64,000 bases of DNA from Actinomadura coerulea (GTDB lineage Bacteria > Actinomycetota > Actinomycetes > Streptosporangiales > Streptosporangiaceae), in the NCBI RefSeq assembly GCF_014208105.1, contig NZ_JACHMQ010000001.1, forward strand, positions 4,402,001 through 4,466,000. The letters run 5' to 3'. How positions within the stretch are numbered: the first letter of the stretch is position 1; every line of letters begins with the position of its first letter. The translations under genes were made by a program, and so were the position numbers. Positions 50,273-59,011 of the stretch are shown in pieces. The notes under the pieces are model-generated. The model was not told the DNA's origin and did not search any database. It saw nothing but the letters and a program-made list of their open reading frames with translations.

Positions 50273-51184
50273 TCAGCCCTTCTGCGGCGGGACGAAGGCG
50301 GCCAGCGGCTCGGACCCGGACCAGTCGTGGCCCCAGTAGCTGTCCCTGGTGATCTCCTCGGCGGTGTAGGACGACTCGTCCACGAGCATGCCCTCGCAGC
50401 CGTACTCGACGTCCCAGCCGCCGGGGGCGCGCACGTAGAACGACACCATCTTGTCGTTGGTGTGGCGGCCCAGCGTGGAGGAGATCGAGAAGCCCTTCTT
50501 CGTGATGGAGTCGAGCGCGATGCCGACCGCGTCGAGCGTGTCGACCTCCACCATGAGGTGGACGAGGCCCGGGTCGCCGTCGAACGGGGCCGGGCAGATC
50601 GCGATGCTGTGGTGGCGCTGGTTGACGCCCATGAACCTGACCTTCGCGGCGCCGCCGCCGACCCTCATCGCGCCGCGCGGCAGGAACCCGAGGACCTCGG
50701 CGTAGAACGCGACGGTCTCGTTGAACCTCGGGGTCGGCAGCACAACGTGGCCCATGCCCATGGGGCCGGTGACGAACTTCTGCGCGAAGCCGGTGCGCAG
50801 AGGGCTGTGGTCGAGCAGCGGGCCCCAGAACACCTCGACGGGGGTACCGCCCGGGTCGGTGAACGCGACGGCCTCCTCCGCGTCGCGCTCCGCCGCCTCC
50901 TTGGACGTCAGCTCCGTCACGGCCGTCCCGGACTTCTCCACGGCCTCGCGGACGGAGGCCAGCGCGTACTGGTCGCGGACCTCCCAGCCGACGGCCAGCA
51001 CCCGGTCGGTGTCGCCGGGCAGCACCTGGAGGCGCGAGCGGCGCTCGTCCATGCGCAGGTAGAGGCCGTCCGGGTCCGGTCCGCTCCCCTCGGCGAAGCC
51101 GAGCCCGTCCAGGGCGAACTCGCGCCAGCGGTCGATGTGCCGGGTCTGGACCTTCAGATATCCCAGCCCTCGGATCTGCGTCAC
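50273..51184 (-). CDS. hsaC: Extradiol catechol dioxygenase HsaC
   Basis: A 303-residue two-domain vicinal-oxygen-chelate dioxygenase. The iron ligands are in the second domain: His 146 (GMGHVVLP), His 209 (GLVHLMVEV) and Glu 260 (WDVEYG). The catalytic region residues His 191/192 (RHHSIAI), His 241 and Tyr 250 are also present. It cleaves ring A of 3,4-DHSA between C4 and C5. The GTG at 51184 is preceded by GAGGA. Flanked by hsaA and a flavoprotein in one operon. Confidence 0.93.
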   Translation of the reverse strand: MTQIRGLGYLKVQTRHIDRWREFALDGLGFAEGSGPDPDGLYLRMDERRSRLQVLPGDTDRVLAVGWEVRDQYALASVREAVEKSGTAVTELTSKEAAERDAEEAVAFTDPGGTPVEVFWGPLLDHSPLRTGFAQKFVTGPMGMGHVVLPTPRFNETVAFYAEVLGFLPRGAMRVGGGAAKVRFMGVNQRHHSIAICPAPFDGDPGLVHLMVEVDTLDAVGIALDSITKKGFSISSTLGRHTNDKMVSFYVRAPGGWDVEYGCEGMLVDESSYTAEEITRDSYWGHDWSGSEPLAAFVPPQKG

Positions 51185-51278
51185 TGTCCTCGGTCCCTTC
51201 TGGGTACGGCGTCGGTTGGGTGCGGCGTGCCGGGCGGTGGAGGCGCCCACGCTCCCGGCACGCCGCGGGTCTCGCGGC

Positions 51279-52463
51279 TCAGATCATCGACCGCATCGGG
51301 CCCTGGGGCGGCTCGATGTCCAGGTCCGTCAGGGCGGACACGTGGTAGACCGAGCCCGGGACGTGGATGGCGTGGGCGAGGCCGACGTGCGCGTCCCGCC
51401 AGAACCGCTGGATCGGGTTGTCGCTCCGCATGGCGTTGCCGCCCGACCGGACGACGATCTCGTTCATCGCCTGCACGGCCCGCCACGCCGCGCGCACCTG
51501 GGTGCGGCGGCCGGCGGCGCGCTCGGCGAACGTCGGCACGTGCCCCGCGGCGACCATGTCGTACATGCGCGAGCAGTTGTCGAGCAGGGCCGTGCGGGAC
51601 GTCTTGATCTCCTCGGCCGCCTCGCTGATCGCGTACAGCACGTACGGGTCGTCCTTGATCTTCGTGCCGGTGATCTGGACGCGGTTGCGCTGGTAGGCGA
51701 GGTGGTGGTGCAGCGCGCCCTCGGCGATGCCGATGACCGCGGAGGAGATGCCGAGCGGGAACACGCAGGAGAACGGCATCAGGTAGGACGGGTTGGTCAG
51801 CCCCGCCTCGCGCGGCGCCGAACCGTCCACGACCTTGGAGTACTCCAGCGTCCGGTAGGCCGGGACGAACGCGTCCCTGACGATGATGTCCTTGCTGCCG
51901 GTGCCCTTGAGCCCGGCGACGTCCCAGGAGTCCTCGACGATCTCGTAGTCCGAGCGCGGCAGGATCATGTGGAGGGACCGCGGCGGCTGCGCCATCTTCC
52001 CCTCGTCGTCGCCCAGCATCGCGCCGAGGAAGATCCAGTCGCAGTGGTCGGTGCCGGAGGAGAACTGCCAGCGGCCGTTGAAGACGTAGCCGCCGTCCAC
52101 GGGCCGGGCGATGCCCATCGGCGCGTACGGGGAGGCGATCCAGGTGTCGGGGTCCTCGCCCCAGATCTCCTCGCGCACCTTCGGGTCGGCGTAGGCCATC
52201 TCCCACGGGTGGACGCCGACGATGCCGGCGACCCAGCCGGTGGAGCCGTCCAGGGAGGCGATCCCCATCACCGTCTCGGCGAACTCGCGCGGGTGGACCT
52301 CCAGGCCGCCGTGCGCCCGCGGCTGGAGCAGCCGGATCGCGCCCGCGTCCTTGAGGATCTGCGCCGCCTTGTCGTCGAGCCTGCCGAGCGCCTCGTTGGC
52401 CGGGCCGAGCTCGCGGATCTGCTCCGCCCTCTCCATGATCGTGTCAAGCACGCCGTCAGCCAT
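51279..52463 (-). CDS. HsaA-like flavin monooxygenase, second copy
   Basis: A 394-residue protein of the HsaA family. SLDGSTGWVAGIVGVHPWEM, EIWGEDPDTWIASPYAPMG, WQFSSGTDHCDW and RFWRDAHVGLAHAIHVPG are shared motifs. Length equals mycobacterial HsaA, and it sits next to hsaC, but the C-terminal NDPERA/EFGL block is replaced (SALTDLDIEPPQGPM). Compared with the copy at 43126 it probably acts on a different phenolic or ring-modified steroid. Reduced flavin would come from HsaB. Confidence 0.85.
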   Translation of the reverse strand: MADGVLDTIMERAEQIRELGPANEALGRLDDKAAQILKDAGAIRLLQPRAHGGLEVHPREFAETVMGIASLDGSTGWVAGIVGVHPWEMAYADPKVREEIWGEDPDTWIASPYAPMGIARPVDGGYVFNGRWQFSSGTDHCDWIFLGAMLGDDEGKMAQPPRSLHMILPRSDYEIVEDSWDVAGLKGTGSKDIIVRDAFVPAYRTLEYSKVVDGSAPREAGLTNPSYLMPFSCVFPLGISSAVIGIAEGALHHHLAYQRNRVQITGTKIKDDPYVLYAISEAAEEIKTSRTALLDNCSRMYDMVAAGHVPTFAERAAGRRTQVRAAWRAVQAMNEIVVRSGGNAMRSDNPIQRFWRDAHVGLAHAIHVPGSVYHVSALTDLDIEPPQGPMRSMI

Positions 52464-52486
52464 CGCCTGTCTCCCAGTATGTTTCG

Positions 52487-53512
52487 TCAGCCGTCGTAGG
52501 TGATCTTCAGCCGGTCGGTGACCGGCCTCGCCTGGCAGGCGAGGATGAGGCCGTCGGCGAGATCCTGCTCGTCGAGGACCGTGTTGGCGTCCAGGGTGAC
52601 CTCGCCCTCCAGCGCCACGCAGGCGCAGGCCGAGCAGGACCCCTCCCGGCAGGAGAACGGGGCGTCGACCCCGCCGCGCAGCAGCGCGTCGAGGAGCCGC
52701 TCGGACCTGCGCCACGGCACCGTGCGGGTCTCGCCGTCCATCTCGACCTCGATCTCGCCGGCGTCGCCGTTCTCCGCCTCCCCCTGGTCCGGCGCGTCCC
52801 CGGGCTGCTCGAACGGGTCGCCCTCCAGCGAGAAGAACCGCTCGGCGTGCACCTTCGCGCCGAGGCCGGTGAGCGTCCCGGAGACCAGGTCCATGAAGAT
52901 CTCGGGCCCGCACACGTAGGCGGGGCGGCCCGCGTAGGGGCCCGCCACGGAGCGGACCGCGGCGGCCGTCGGCAGGCCCTGCACGGACTCCAGCAGGTGG
53001 ACGACGGTGAGCCGGTCCGGGTGCCGCTCGGTCAGCTCCCTCAGCTCGTCGGCGAAGATGACCGACCGCTCGTCCCGGTTGGCGTACAGCAGCGCCACCT
53101 TCGCCGAGCCGGCCGCCAGGCACGACTTGAGGATCGACATGACCGGGGTGATGCCGCTGCCGCCCGCGACGAGCAGCAGGTCCTCGTCCAGCGAGGGCGG
53201 CGTGAACGTGCCCGCCGGGCGCAGCACCTCCAGGACGTCGCCCGCCGTGACGTTGTCGCAGATCCAGTTGGACCCGAGACCGCCCGCGACCCGCTTGACC
53301 GTCACCTTCGGCCGGTCGCCGGTGAGCGGCGAGCTGCACAGCGAGTAGCAGCGCGCGGCCCAGCCGCCCTCCGCCGGGACCCGGACGGTGAGGAACTGCC
53401 CGGGCCGGTAGGCGAACCGCTCCCGGTCGCCCTCGACGGGTTCGAGGACGAGCGAGTGGGCGTCGGCCGTCTCCCGGACGACCTCCACCACCCGCGCCTT
53501 CAGTGCCGTCAT
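52487..53512 (-). CDS. kshB: 3-ketosteroid 9-alpha-hydroxylase reductase KshB
   Basis: A 341-residue class IA-type reductase. It has the FAD-binding RCYSLCSSP (54-62), NAD-binding VAGGSGITPVMSIL (115-128), CGPEIFMD, and a C-terminal plant-type [2Fe-2S] domain with Cys 288, 293, 296 and 326 (SCREGSCSACAC). An acidic linker (232-255) joins the domains. It passes electrons from NADH to KshA, which is encoded 8 kb away. The ATG at 53512 overlaps the kstD stop by four bases. Confidence 0.93.
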   Translation of the reverse strand: MTALKARVVEVVRETADAHSLVLEPVEGDRERFAYRPGQFLTVRVPAEGGWAARCYSLCSSPLTGDRPKVTVKRVAGGLGSNWICDNVTAGDVLEVLRPAGTFTPPSLDEDLLLVAGGSGITPVMSILKSCLAAGSAKVALLYANRDERSVIFADELRELTERHPDRLTVVHLLESVQGLPTAAAVRSVAGPYAGRPAYVCGPEIFMDLVSGTLTGLGAKVHAERFFSLEGDPFEQPGDAPDQGEAENGDAGEIEVEMDGETRTVPWRRSERLLDALLRGGVDAPFSCREGSCSACACVALEGEVTLDANTVLDEQDLADGLILACQARPVTDRLKITYDG

Positions 53513-55191
53513 GAGCGTCCCGCGGCCTTCCCGGAACCGGCGGACGCGGCGGCGTGCCGGGCGGCGATGTAGCCGAACACGATGGCCGGGCCGATGGTGG
53601 CGCCCGGGCCCGCGTACTCGTTGCCCATCACCGACGCCGAGGAGTTGCCCGTCACGTAGAGGCCCTCGATGACCGTGCCGTCCCCGCGCAGCACGCGGGC
53701 GTGCTCGTCGGAGACGAGGCCGCCCTTGGTGCCGAGGTCGCCGACCTCCATCCGGAACGCGTGGTACGGCCCGCCCTCGATCACGTCCAGGTTGGGGTTC
53801 TTCAGGTTCGGGTCGCCGTAGTAGCGGTCGTAGGCGGAGTCGCCGCGGCCGAACTCGGGGTCCTTGCCTTCGCGCGCGTACCGGTTGAACGTCTCGACGG
53901 TCTCCTTCAGCGCGTCCGCCGGGACGCCGATCCTGCCGGCGAGCTCGGCGAGCGTGTCCGCCTTGAACGCGATGCCCGCCTCGTAGAACGCCTTGGGGAT
54001 CGGCGCGCCCGGCAGGATCTGCGCGAACGGGTAGCGGGCCCGGGCCTTGGCGTCCATCACGAACCAGCAGGGGACGTGCCCGCCCTCCAGCTGGTCGTGG
54101 ACGAAGTTGACGTAGGGGGCCGACTCGTTGGTGAACCGCCTGCCGTCCTGCCCCACGATCACCGACCGGGGGATGCACCGCTCCGACAGCAGCGGGATCG
54201 TCGCCCCCGCCGGGTGCCGGACGGCGGGCATCCACCACGCGTCGTCCATCAGGTCGAGCGCAGCGCCCACGCTCTCACCGGCGCGGATGCCGTCGCCGGT
54301 GTTCTCGCGGGCGCCCATCGCGAAGTCCTCCTGGCCGCCCTTCGGCAGGTACCTGTCGCGCATCTGCTGGTTGTGGTCGAAGCCGCCCGTCGCGAGCAGG
54401 ACGCCCCGGCGCCCGCGGACGCGCAGGGTCGCGCCGTCGCGCTCGACGACGACGCCGGCGACGCGGCCGTCCTCGACGACGAGCTCGGTCATGGGGCTCT
54501 TCAGCCACAGCGGGATCCCGGCGTCCTTCAGCGCCATCCGCAGCCGCGCGGCGAGCGCCCGGCCGCCGGTCGCCATGTGGCGGCGGCGGACCATGTTGGA
54601 CGACACGCGCCACGCCGCGACCAGCGACGCGCGGCGGCCCGTCCAGGTGCGCTTGGCCATCGCGAGGTCGTGGTAGTCCTTCGCGGTGATCCACAGGCCG
54701 AGCGGGCCCTTCATGCTGTTCGGCCGCTGGTACCGCTCGTCGTCGCCGAGCTTGCGGGTGTCGAACGGCCTGGCCTCGATGGACCGGCCGAGCGGGCGCC
54801 CGCCCTCGTACTCGGGGTGGTAGTCGGCGTAGCCCTTCGTCCAGAAGAACTTCATCCACCTGCTCCGGCAGAGCAGCTCCATGGCGGCGGGCCCGTTGTC
54901 GACGAACGCGTCCAGCCGCGCCGCGGGGACGCGCCCCTCGGTGAGCCGGTCCAGGTAGGCCCGGATCGACTCGCGGCTGTCGGCGTGGCCGCGCGCCTTC
55001 AGCGTGGGGTTGTTGGGGATCCAGATGCCGCCGCCGGAGATGGCGGTGGAGCCGCCGAACTTCTTGCCCTTCTCCACGATCAGTGCGGAGAGCCCCTCGT
55101 CGTGCGCGGTCAGCGCCGCGGCCATCCCGCCGCCGCCGCTGCCGACGATGACGAGGTCGTACTCGTGGTCCCAGCCGCCCGCGTCGTTCAC
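53509..55191 (-). CDS. kstD: 3-ketosteroid Delta1-dehydrogenase KstD
   Basis: A 560-residue flavoprotein close to KstD in length and sequence. FAD site GSGGGGMAAAL (17-27), EKGKKFGGSTAISGGGIWIP, GYADYHPEYEGG (Tyr 121/124, the KstD GYSDYYPE block), GRSIEARPF, NESAPYV, SAYDRYYGDPN and GNEYAGPGATIGPA. It introduces the C1-C2 double bond, which with KshA leads to ring B opening. The GTG start at 55191 overlaps the hsaD stop. It is clearly nearer KstD than the two other flavoproteins in this window. Confidence 0.9.
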   Translation of the reverse strand: MNDAGGWDHEYDLVIVGSGGGGMAAALTAHDEGLSALIVEKGKKFGGSTAISGGGIWIPNNPTLKARGHADSRESIRAYLDRLTEGRVPAARLDAFVDNGPAAMELLCRSRWMKFFWTKGYADYHPEYEGGRPLGRSIEARPFDTRKLGDDERYQRPNSMKGPLGLWITAKDYHDLAMAKRTWTGRRASLVAAWRVSSNMVRRRHMATGGRALAARLRMALKDAGIPLWLKSPMTELVVEDGRVAGVVVERDGATLRVRGRRGVLLATGGFDHNQQMRDRYLPKGGQEDFAMGARENTGDGIRAGESVGAALDLMDDAWWMPAVRHPAGATIPLLSERCIPRSVIVGQDGRRFTNESAPYVNFVHDQLEGGHVPCWFVMDAKARARYPFAQILPGAPIPKAFYEAGIAFKADTLAELAGRIGVPADALKETVETFNRYAREGKDPEFGRGDSAYDRYYGDPNLKNPNLDVIEGGPYHAFRMEVGDLGTKGGLVSDEHARVLRGDGTVIEGLYVTGNSSASVMGNEYAGPGATIGPAIVFGYIAARHAAASAGSGKAAGRS

Positions 55192-56057
55192 CGCTCGTCC
55201 TTCCGGGTCAGGAACGCCAGCACGGCGCTCTCCCAGGCGGACTTCTGCTCGATCATCACCCAGTGCCCGCAGTTCGGGAAGATGTTCACCTGCACGTTCG
55301 GGATCGTGCGCATCGGCACGAGCACCATGTCGACGGGGCTGACCCGGTCGTCCCGACCCCAGGTGATCAGGGTCTCGGCCTTGAGCCGGTGGAGCATCGC
55401 CCAGTACGGCGGCTCGTCGGAGGCCGCCATCGCCTTCGCGCGGGCGGCCATCGCCTTCGACCCGTACATGCGGCGCGCGCTGGCGAGGGTGTCGGGGTCG
55501 GTGGCCTGCTTCCAGCGCTCCTCGATCATCTCCTCGGTGACGATCCGCGGGTCGTACACCATCGAGTTCAGCCATCGGACGAGGCCTTCGCGGGTCGGGT
55601 CGTCGGTGAACTCCGCCAGCAGCCTGATGCCCTCGCCGGGCGCGGGGCTGAAGACGTTGCGGCCGATGCCGCCGATGGTGACCAGCCGCCGGACGCGCTC
55701 GGGGTGCCGCAGCGCCACCTGCGTCGCGACGATGCCGCCCATCGAGTTGCCGACGACGTCGACCTGGTCGAGGCCGAGGCCGTCCAGGAACCGGACGACG
55801 GCGCCGCCGGCGGCCATCATCGGGTGCTCGTCGGTCGGGTCGCTGACCCCGAAGCCGGGGAACTCCAGGACCAGGCAGCGGAAGTGCTCGGCGAACCGGG
55901 CGAGGTTGCCGCGGTAGTTGCGCCAGCCGGTGACGCCGGGACCGGAGCCGTGCAGCATCAGCAGCGGCGGGCCCTCACCGGCCTCGTGGTAGCGCAGGAC
56001 GCCCTGGTCGGTGGCGAGCTCGCGCAACGTCGACTCGTAGGTCAGCTCCGCAGGCAT
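55188..56057 (-). CDS. hsaD: Meta-cleavage product hydrolase HsaD
   Basis: A 289-residue alpha/beta hydrolase. Oxyanion segment HGSGPGVTGW (36-45), nucleophile in GNSMGG (Ser 105), Asp in WGRDDRVSP, and His in NCGHWVMIEQ. HGSGPG and GNSMGG are signatures of C-C bond hydrolases of the BphD/HsaD group. It splits the ring-opened 4,9-DSHA into HHD and the propionate HIP. First gene of the long minus-strand operon running to about 48661, behind steroid-type operators. Confidence 0.92.
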   Translation of the reverse strand: MPAELTYESTLRELATDQGVLRYHEAGEGPPLLMLHGSGPGVTGWRNYRGNLARFAEHFRCLVLEFPGFGVSDPTDEHPMMAAGGAVVRFLDGLGLDQVDVVGNSMGGIVATQVALRHPERVRRLVTIGGIGRNVFSPAPGEGIRLLAEFTDDPTREGLVRWLNSMVYDPRIVTEEMIEERWKQATDPDTLASARRMYGSKAMAARAKAMAASDEPPYWAMLHRLKAETLITWGRDDRVSPVDMVLVPMRTIPNVQVNIFPNCGHWVMIEQKSAWESAVLAFLTRKDER

Positions 56058-56126
56058 GATCTCCCAGTCCTTCGACGGTGGCTTGTCCGGAACGTAATCG
56101 GCGGGACGGCGGGGTCAGGCGGTGGA

Positions 56127-56199
56127 TCCCGATCAGCGGGACGCGGGTCTCAGGGCGGCTCTGCGGGCCCGTCCCGGCGCCCGCTTCCACTCATCGGGA
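56127..56199. promoter_or_regulatory. Steroid-type operators between hsaD and hsaB
   Basis: TCCCGATCAGCGGGA lies at 56127-56141 (perfect arms) and TTCCACTCATCGGGA at 56185-56199. A further half-site GCGGGA is at 56101-56106. They lie between divergent starts at 56057 and 56342. Confidence 0.65.
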
Positions 56200-56341
56200 T
56201 CGGCGCGCGTGGCCGCGGAGGGGGGTGCCTACCTTCGGGCTCACCGGCCGCCCCTTGACCGGTGCCGGGTGAGTACCCGTAAGTAGAAATGTCGCATAGT
56301 GGATCCGAACGCCCGCCCGCTCGCAGCCCCGAGGTGAACAC

Positions 56342-56959
56342 ATGCCAGCCGAGCCAGCGCTCACGCCCCTGCCCGACGCCGACGCGAACGGCCGGCGGGC
56401 GGACGCCGCCGCGGCCGCGCCGGAGCCGGCGGACTTCCGCAAGGCCATGGCGGAGTTCGCCACGGGCGTCACCGTCGTCACCGCCCTCGACGGCGGCGAG
56501 CCGGTCGGCTTCGCCTGCCAGTCGTTCGCGTCGGTGTCGCTGGATCCGCCGCTGATCCTGTTCTGCGCGGACAGGCGCGGCCGGTCGTGGCCCCGGATCC
56601 GCGCGGCGGGACGGTTCTGCGTGAACGTCCTCGGCGAGGAGCAGCGCGAGCTGTGCGAGCGCTTCGGGTCGAGCCGGGGCGCCAAGTTCGAGGGGCTGGA
56701 CTGGGAGGAGTCGCGGTGGGGCGCCCCCGCCCTGCCGGACGTCCTGCTCGCGGTGCACTGCGTCGTGCACGACGTGCACGAGGCCGGCGACCACGAGGTG
56801 GTGATCGGGCGGGTGCTGGCGGTGGACCGGCACGAGGTGGTGGACGGCGCGTGGCGGCGCCCGATGGTGTTCTTCCGCAGCCGGTTCGGCGTCGGGGAGC
56901 CCGACGCGCCGATCGCGCCCGACCCGTGGGGCGTCGGCGACCGGTGGGGCTGGGGCTGA
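56342..56959 (+). CDS. hsaB: Flavin reductase HsaB
   Basis: A 205-residue flavin reductase-like protein. MAEFATGVTVVTALDGGEPVG, FACQSFASVSLDPPLILFC, FCVNVLGEEQRELCERF and HEVVIGRVLAV are the family blocks. The first ~28 residues are an Ala/Pro-rich extension. It supplies reduced flavin to HsaA for 3-HSA hydroxylation. The ATG at 56342 follows a GAGGTGAAC ribosome-binding site. It is alone on the plus strand and converges with the IclR gene. Confidence 0.9.
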   Translation: MPAEPALTPLPDADANGRRADAAAAAPEPADFRKAMAEFATGVTVVTALDGGEPVGFACQSFASVSLDPPLILFCADRRGRSWPRIRAAGRFCVNVLGEEQRELCERFGSSRGAKFEGLDWEESRWGAPALPDVLLAVHCVVHDVHEAGDHEVVIGRVLAVDRHEVVDGAWRRPMVFFRSRFGVGEPDAPIAPDPWGVGDRWGWG

Positions 56960-56978
56960 GGTCACCTGCGGCCGCCCG

Positions 56979-57959
56979 TCACATCCAGTCGCCGCGCCCG
57001 TCGACCGCGAGCAGCCGGTTCATCGTCTCCGGCGACCAGCTGGTCTCCTCGCCGGTCCGCACGGCGCGCCGGGCCCGTCCCGCGGGACGTCCCGCGCGGG
57101 CGCCGGGCGCCGAGCCGGGGAACAGGGTCTGCGACGCCTCGCGGGCGGCGGTGACCACCAGCGGCGCGACGTTCTCCAGCGGCGCGCGGATGTCGCCGAC
57201 CAGGGAGATCCCCGCGACCGGCCCCTCCGCGCCGCGGATCGCCGCGGCGACGCAGGCGATGCCGGGGTAGGACTCGCCCCGCTCGAACGCCAGGCCGCGG
57301 CGCTGCCGGATGCGGTGCAGCTCCTGGTGCAGCGTGCCGAGCTCGCCGATCGTGCGGCTGGTGAAGCGGCTGATCTCCGAGCCGAGCAGCGCGTCCACCT
57401 GCTCGGGCTCCAGCCACGCCAGCATCGCCTTGCCGAGCGCGGTGCAGTGCGCGGGGGCGCGGCCGCCGACCCGCGACGGGACGGAGGTGGCGAGTCGTCC
57501 GCCGAGCTTGTCCAGGTAGTAGATCTCGGCGCCGTCCAGGACGGCGAGGTGCGCGACGAGGCCGGTGGTGACCTGCAGCTCGTGCAGCAGCGGCGCGGCG
57601 GCCTCGCGGATCTTGCCGTGCCCGCCGTCCTGCCCGCCGAGGCCGAGGGCGCGCTGGCCGAGGCCGTAGCCGAACGAGTGGTGCGCGAGCCAGCGCTGCC
57701 GGACGAGCTGGTCGAGGATCCGGTGCGCGGTGGAGCGCGGCAGGCGGGTGCGGCGGGCGACGTCCTCCAGGGTCAGCCGGGCGGTCGGCCCGTTGAACGC
57801 GTCGAGGATCAGCGTCATCCGCTCGATCATCGACGGCGGCGACTCCCGGCGCGCCGTGGACATGACCTCCCGCCGCGCCATGACCTCCGCCCCGCCCCTG
57901 GCCTCCGGCGTGGTCATGGCCTCCGGCGTCGCTGCCCCCGGCATCGTGGCCTCGGTCAT
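56979..57959 (-). CDS. IclR-family transcriptional regulator
   Basis: A 326-residue regulator. The winged helix-turn-helix is at about 45-100 (SMIERMTLILDAFNG, LEDVARRTRLPRSTAHRILD), then an IclR effector domain (VAHLAVLDGAEIYYLDKL, HCTALGKAMLAWL, GIACVAAAIRG). A ~40-residue N-terminal extension rich in Met/Ala/Arg contains several possible start codons (for example Met 27 or Met 44), so the true start may be later. The C-terminus has a Gly/Arg-rich tail. It probably controls the divergent LLM/SnoaL pair or ring degradation. Confidence 0.85.
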   Translation of the reverse strand: MTEATMPGAATPEAMTTPEARGGAEVMARREVMSTARRESPPSMIERMTLILDAFNGPTARLTLEDVARRTRLPRSTAHRILDQLVRQRWLAHHSFGYGLGQRALGLGGQDGGHGKIREAAAPLLHELQVTTGLVAHLAVLDGAEIYYLDKLGGRLATSVPSRVGGRAPAHCTALGKAMLAWLEPEQVDALLGSEISRFTSRTIGELGTLHQELHRIRQRRGLAFERGESYPGIACVAAAIRGAEGPVAGISLVGDIRAPLENVAPLVVTAAREASQTLFPGSAPGARAGRPAGRARRAVRTGEETSWSPETMNRLLAVDGRGDWM

Positions 57960-57991
57960 CGCACCTCCCAGAACATGACTGAAATGAATTC

Positions 57992-58012
57992 TTGTTACCT
58001 GGAATGTAGCAA
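57992..58012. promoter_or_regulatory. Imperfect inverted repeat in the IclR/LLM intergenic region
   Basis: TTGTTAC (57992-57998) and GTAGCAA (58006-58012) form an imperfect 7-bp repeat in an AT-richer stretch. The position, 33-53 bases upstream of the IclR start, suits an autoregulatory site. A weaker CTCAGCGGAA follows at 58022-58031. Confidence 0.3.
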
Positions 58013-58138
58013 CCGCTTGCTCTCAGCGGAAGAGGGGAAGTAAGGCCAGGTCAGCCGGAGACTACGGCACCGGGACCGCGCCCCAGGTCGGATCGGTCGG
58101 CGTGATAGAACGTTTTTCTGCCAACGAAGGGAGCAGCG

Positions 58139-59011
58139 ATGCGCGTCGGGATCGTCACGCCGGTGGTGGCGCAGCCGCCCGGCCATGCCGCCTGGGAGCG
58201 CGGCGCGGGCATCGAGGAGATCGCCCTGATCGCCGAGACCGCCGACCGGCTCGGCTACCACCACCTGACGTGCAGCGAGCACGTCGCCGTCCCGGTCGAG
58301 GCCGCCGAGCGGCGCGGCGGCGTCTACTGGGACCCGCTCGCGACCTTCGGCCACCTCGCCGCCCGCACGTCCCGGATCCGGCTCGCCACGCAGGTGCTCG
58401 TGCTCGGCTACCACCACCCGCTCGCCATCGCCAAGCGCTACGGCACCCTCGACCGGATCAGCGGCGGGCGGCTCGTGCTCGGCCTCGGCGTCGGCAGCCT
58501 GGAGGAGGAGTTCGACCTGCTCGGCGCCCCGTTCGCCGGCCGCGGCGCCCGCGCCGACGACGCGCTGGCCGCGCTCCGCGCGTCCCTGTCGCGGCGGACG
58601 CCGGAGTACCGCGGCGAGCACTACGCCTACTCCGGGCTCGTCGTGGAGCCGCACGCCGTCCAGGACCGCGTCCCGCTGTGGATCGGCGGCCGCTCGGACC
58701 GCTCGCTGCGCCGCGCGCTGGGCGCCGACGGCTGGGTGCCGTTCGGCCTGCCGCTGCGCACGCTCGCCGAGATGCTCGCGGACGCCGACGTGCCGCCCGG
58801 CTTCGACGTGGTCCTGGCGCCGCCGCGCCCGCTCGACCCGGTCGGCGCCCCGGAGGCGGCCGGGGAGGCGCTGGCCGAGCTGCGCGAGGCGGGCGCCACG
58901 ATCGCCGGCGTCCGGATGGAGTCGCAATCGGCGGAGCACTACTGCGAGCAGCTCGCCGCCCTGCGCGGGCTGGCCGCCGGCCACGGCCTGGTTTTCGGGG
59001 AGGAGAGGTGA
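58139..59011 (+). CDS. LLM-class F420-type oxidoreductase
   Basis: A 290-residue luciferase-like barrel protein. It has RVGIVTPVV at the start, LTCSEHVAVP, TQVLVLGYHHPLAIAKRYGTLD and SGGRLVLGLGVG, all usual in F420-dependent enzymes of the class, and VPLWIGGRSDRSLRRA. It could reduce a steroid ring or side-chain double bond, or be an oxidoreductase of HIP breakdown. Its GTG-coupled partner is a SnoaL-like protein. It is divergent from the IclR gene. Confidence 0.85.
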   Translation: MRVGIVTPVVAQPPGHAAWERGAGIEEIALIAETADRLGYHHLTCSEHVAVPVEAAERRGGVYWDPLATFGHLAARTSRIRLATQVLVLGYHHPLAIAKRYGTLDRISGGRLVLGLGVGSLEEEFDLLGAPFAGRGARADDALAALRASLSRRTPEYRGEHYAYSGLVVEPHAVQDRVPLWIGGRSDRSLRRALGADGWVPFGLPLRTLAEMLADADVPPGFDVVLAPPRPLDPVGAPEAAGEALAELREAGATIAGVRMESQSAEHYCEQLAALRGLAAGHGLVFGEER

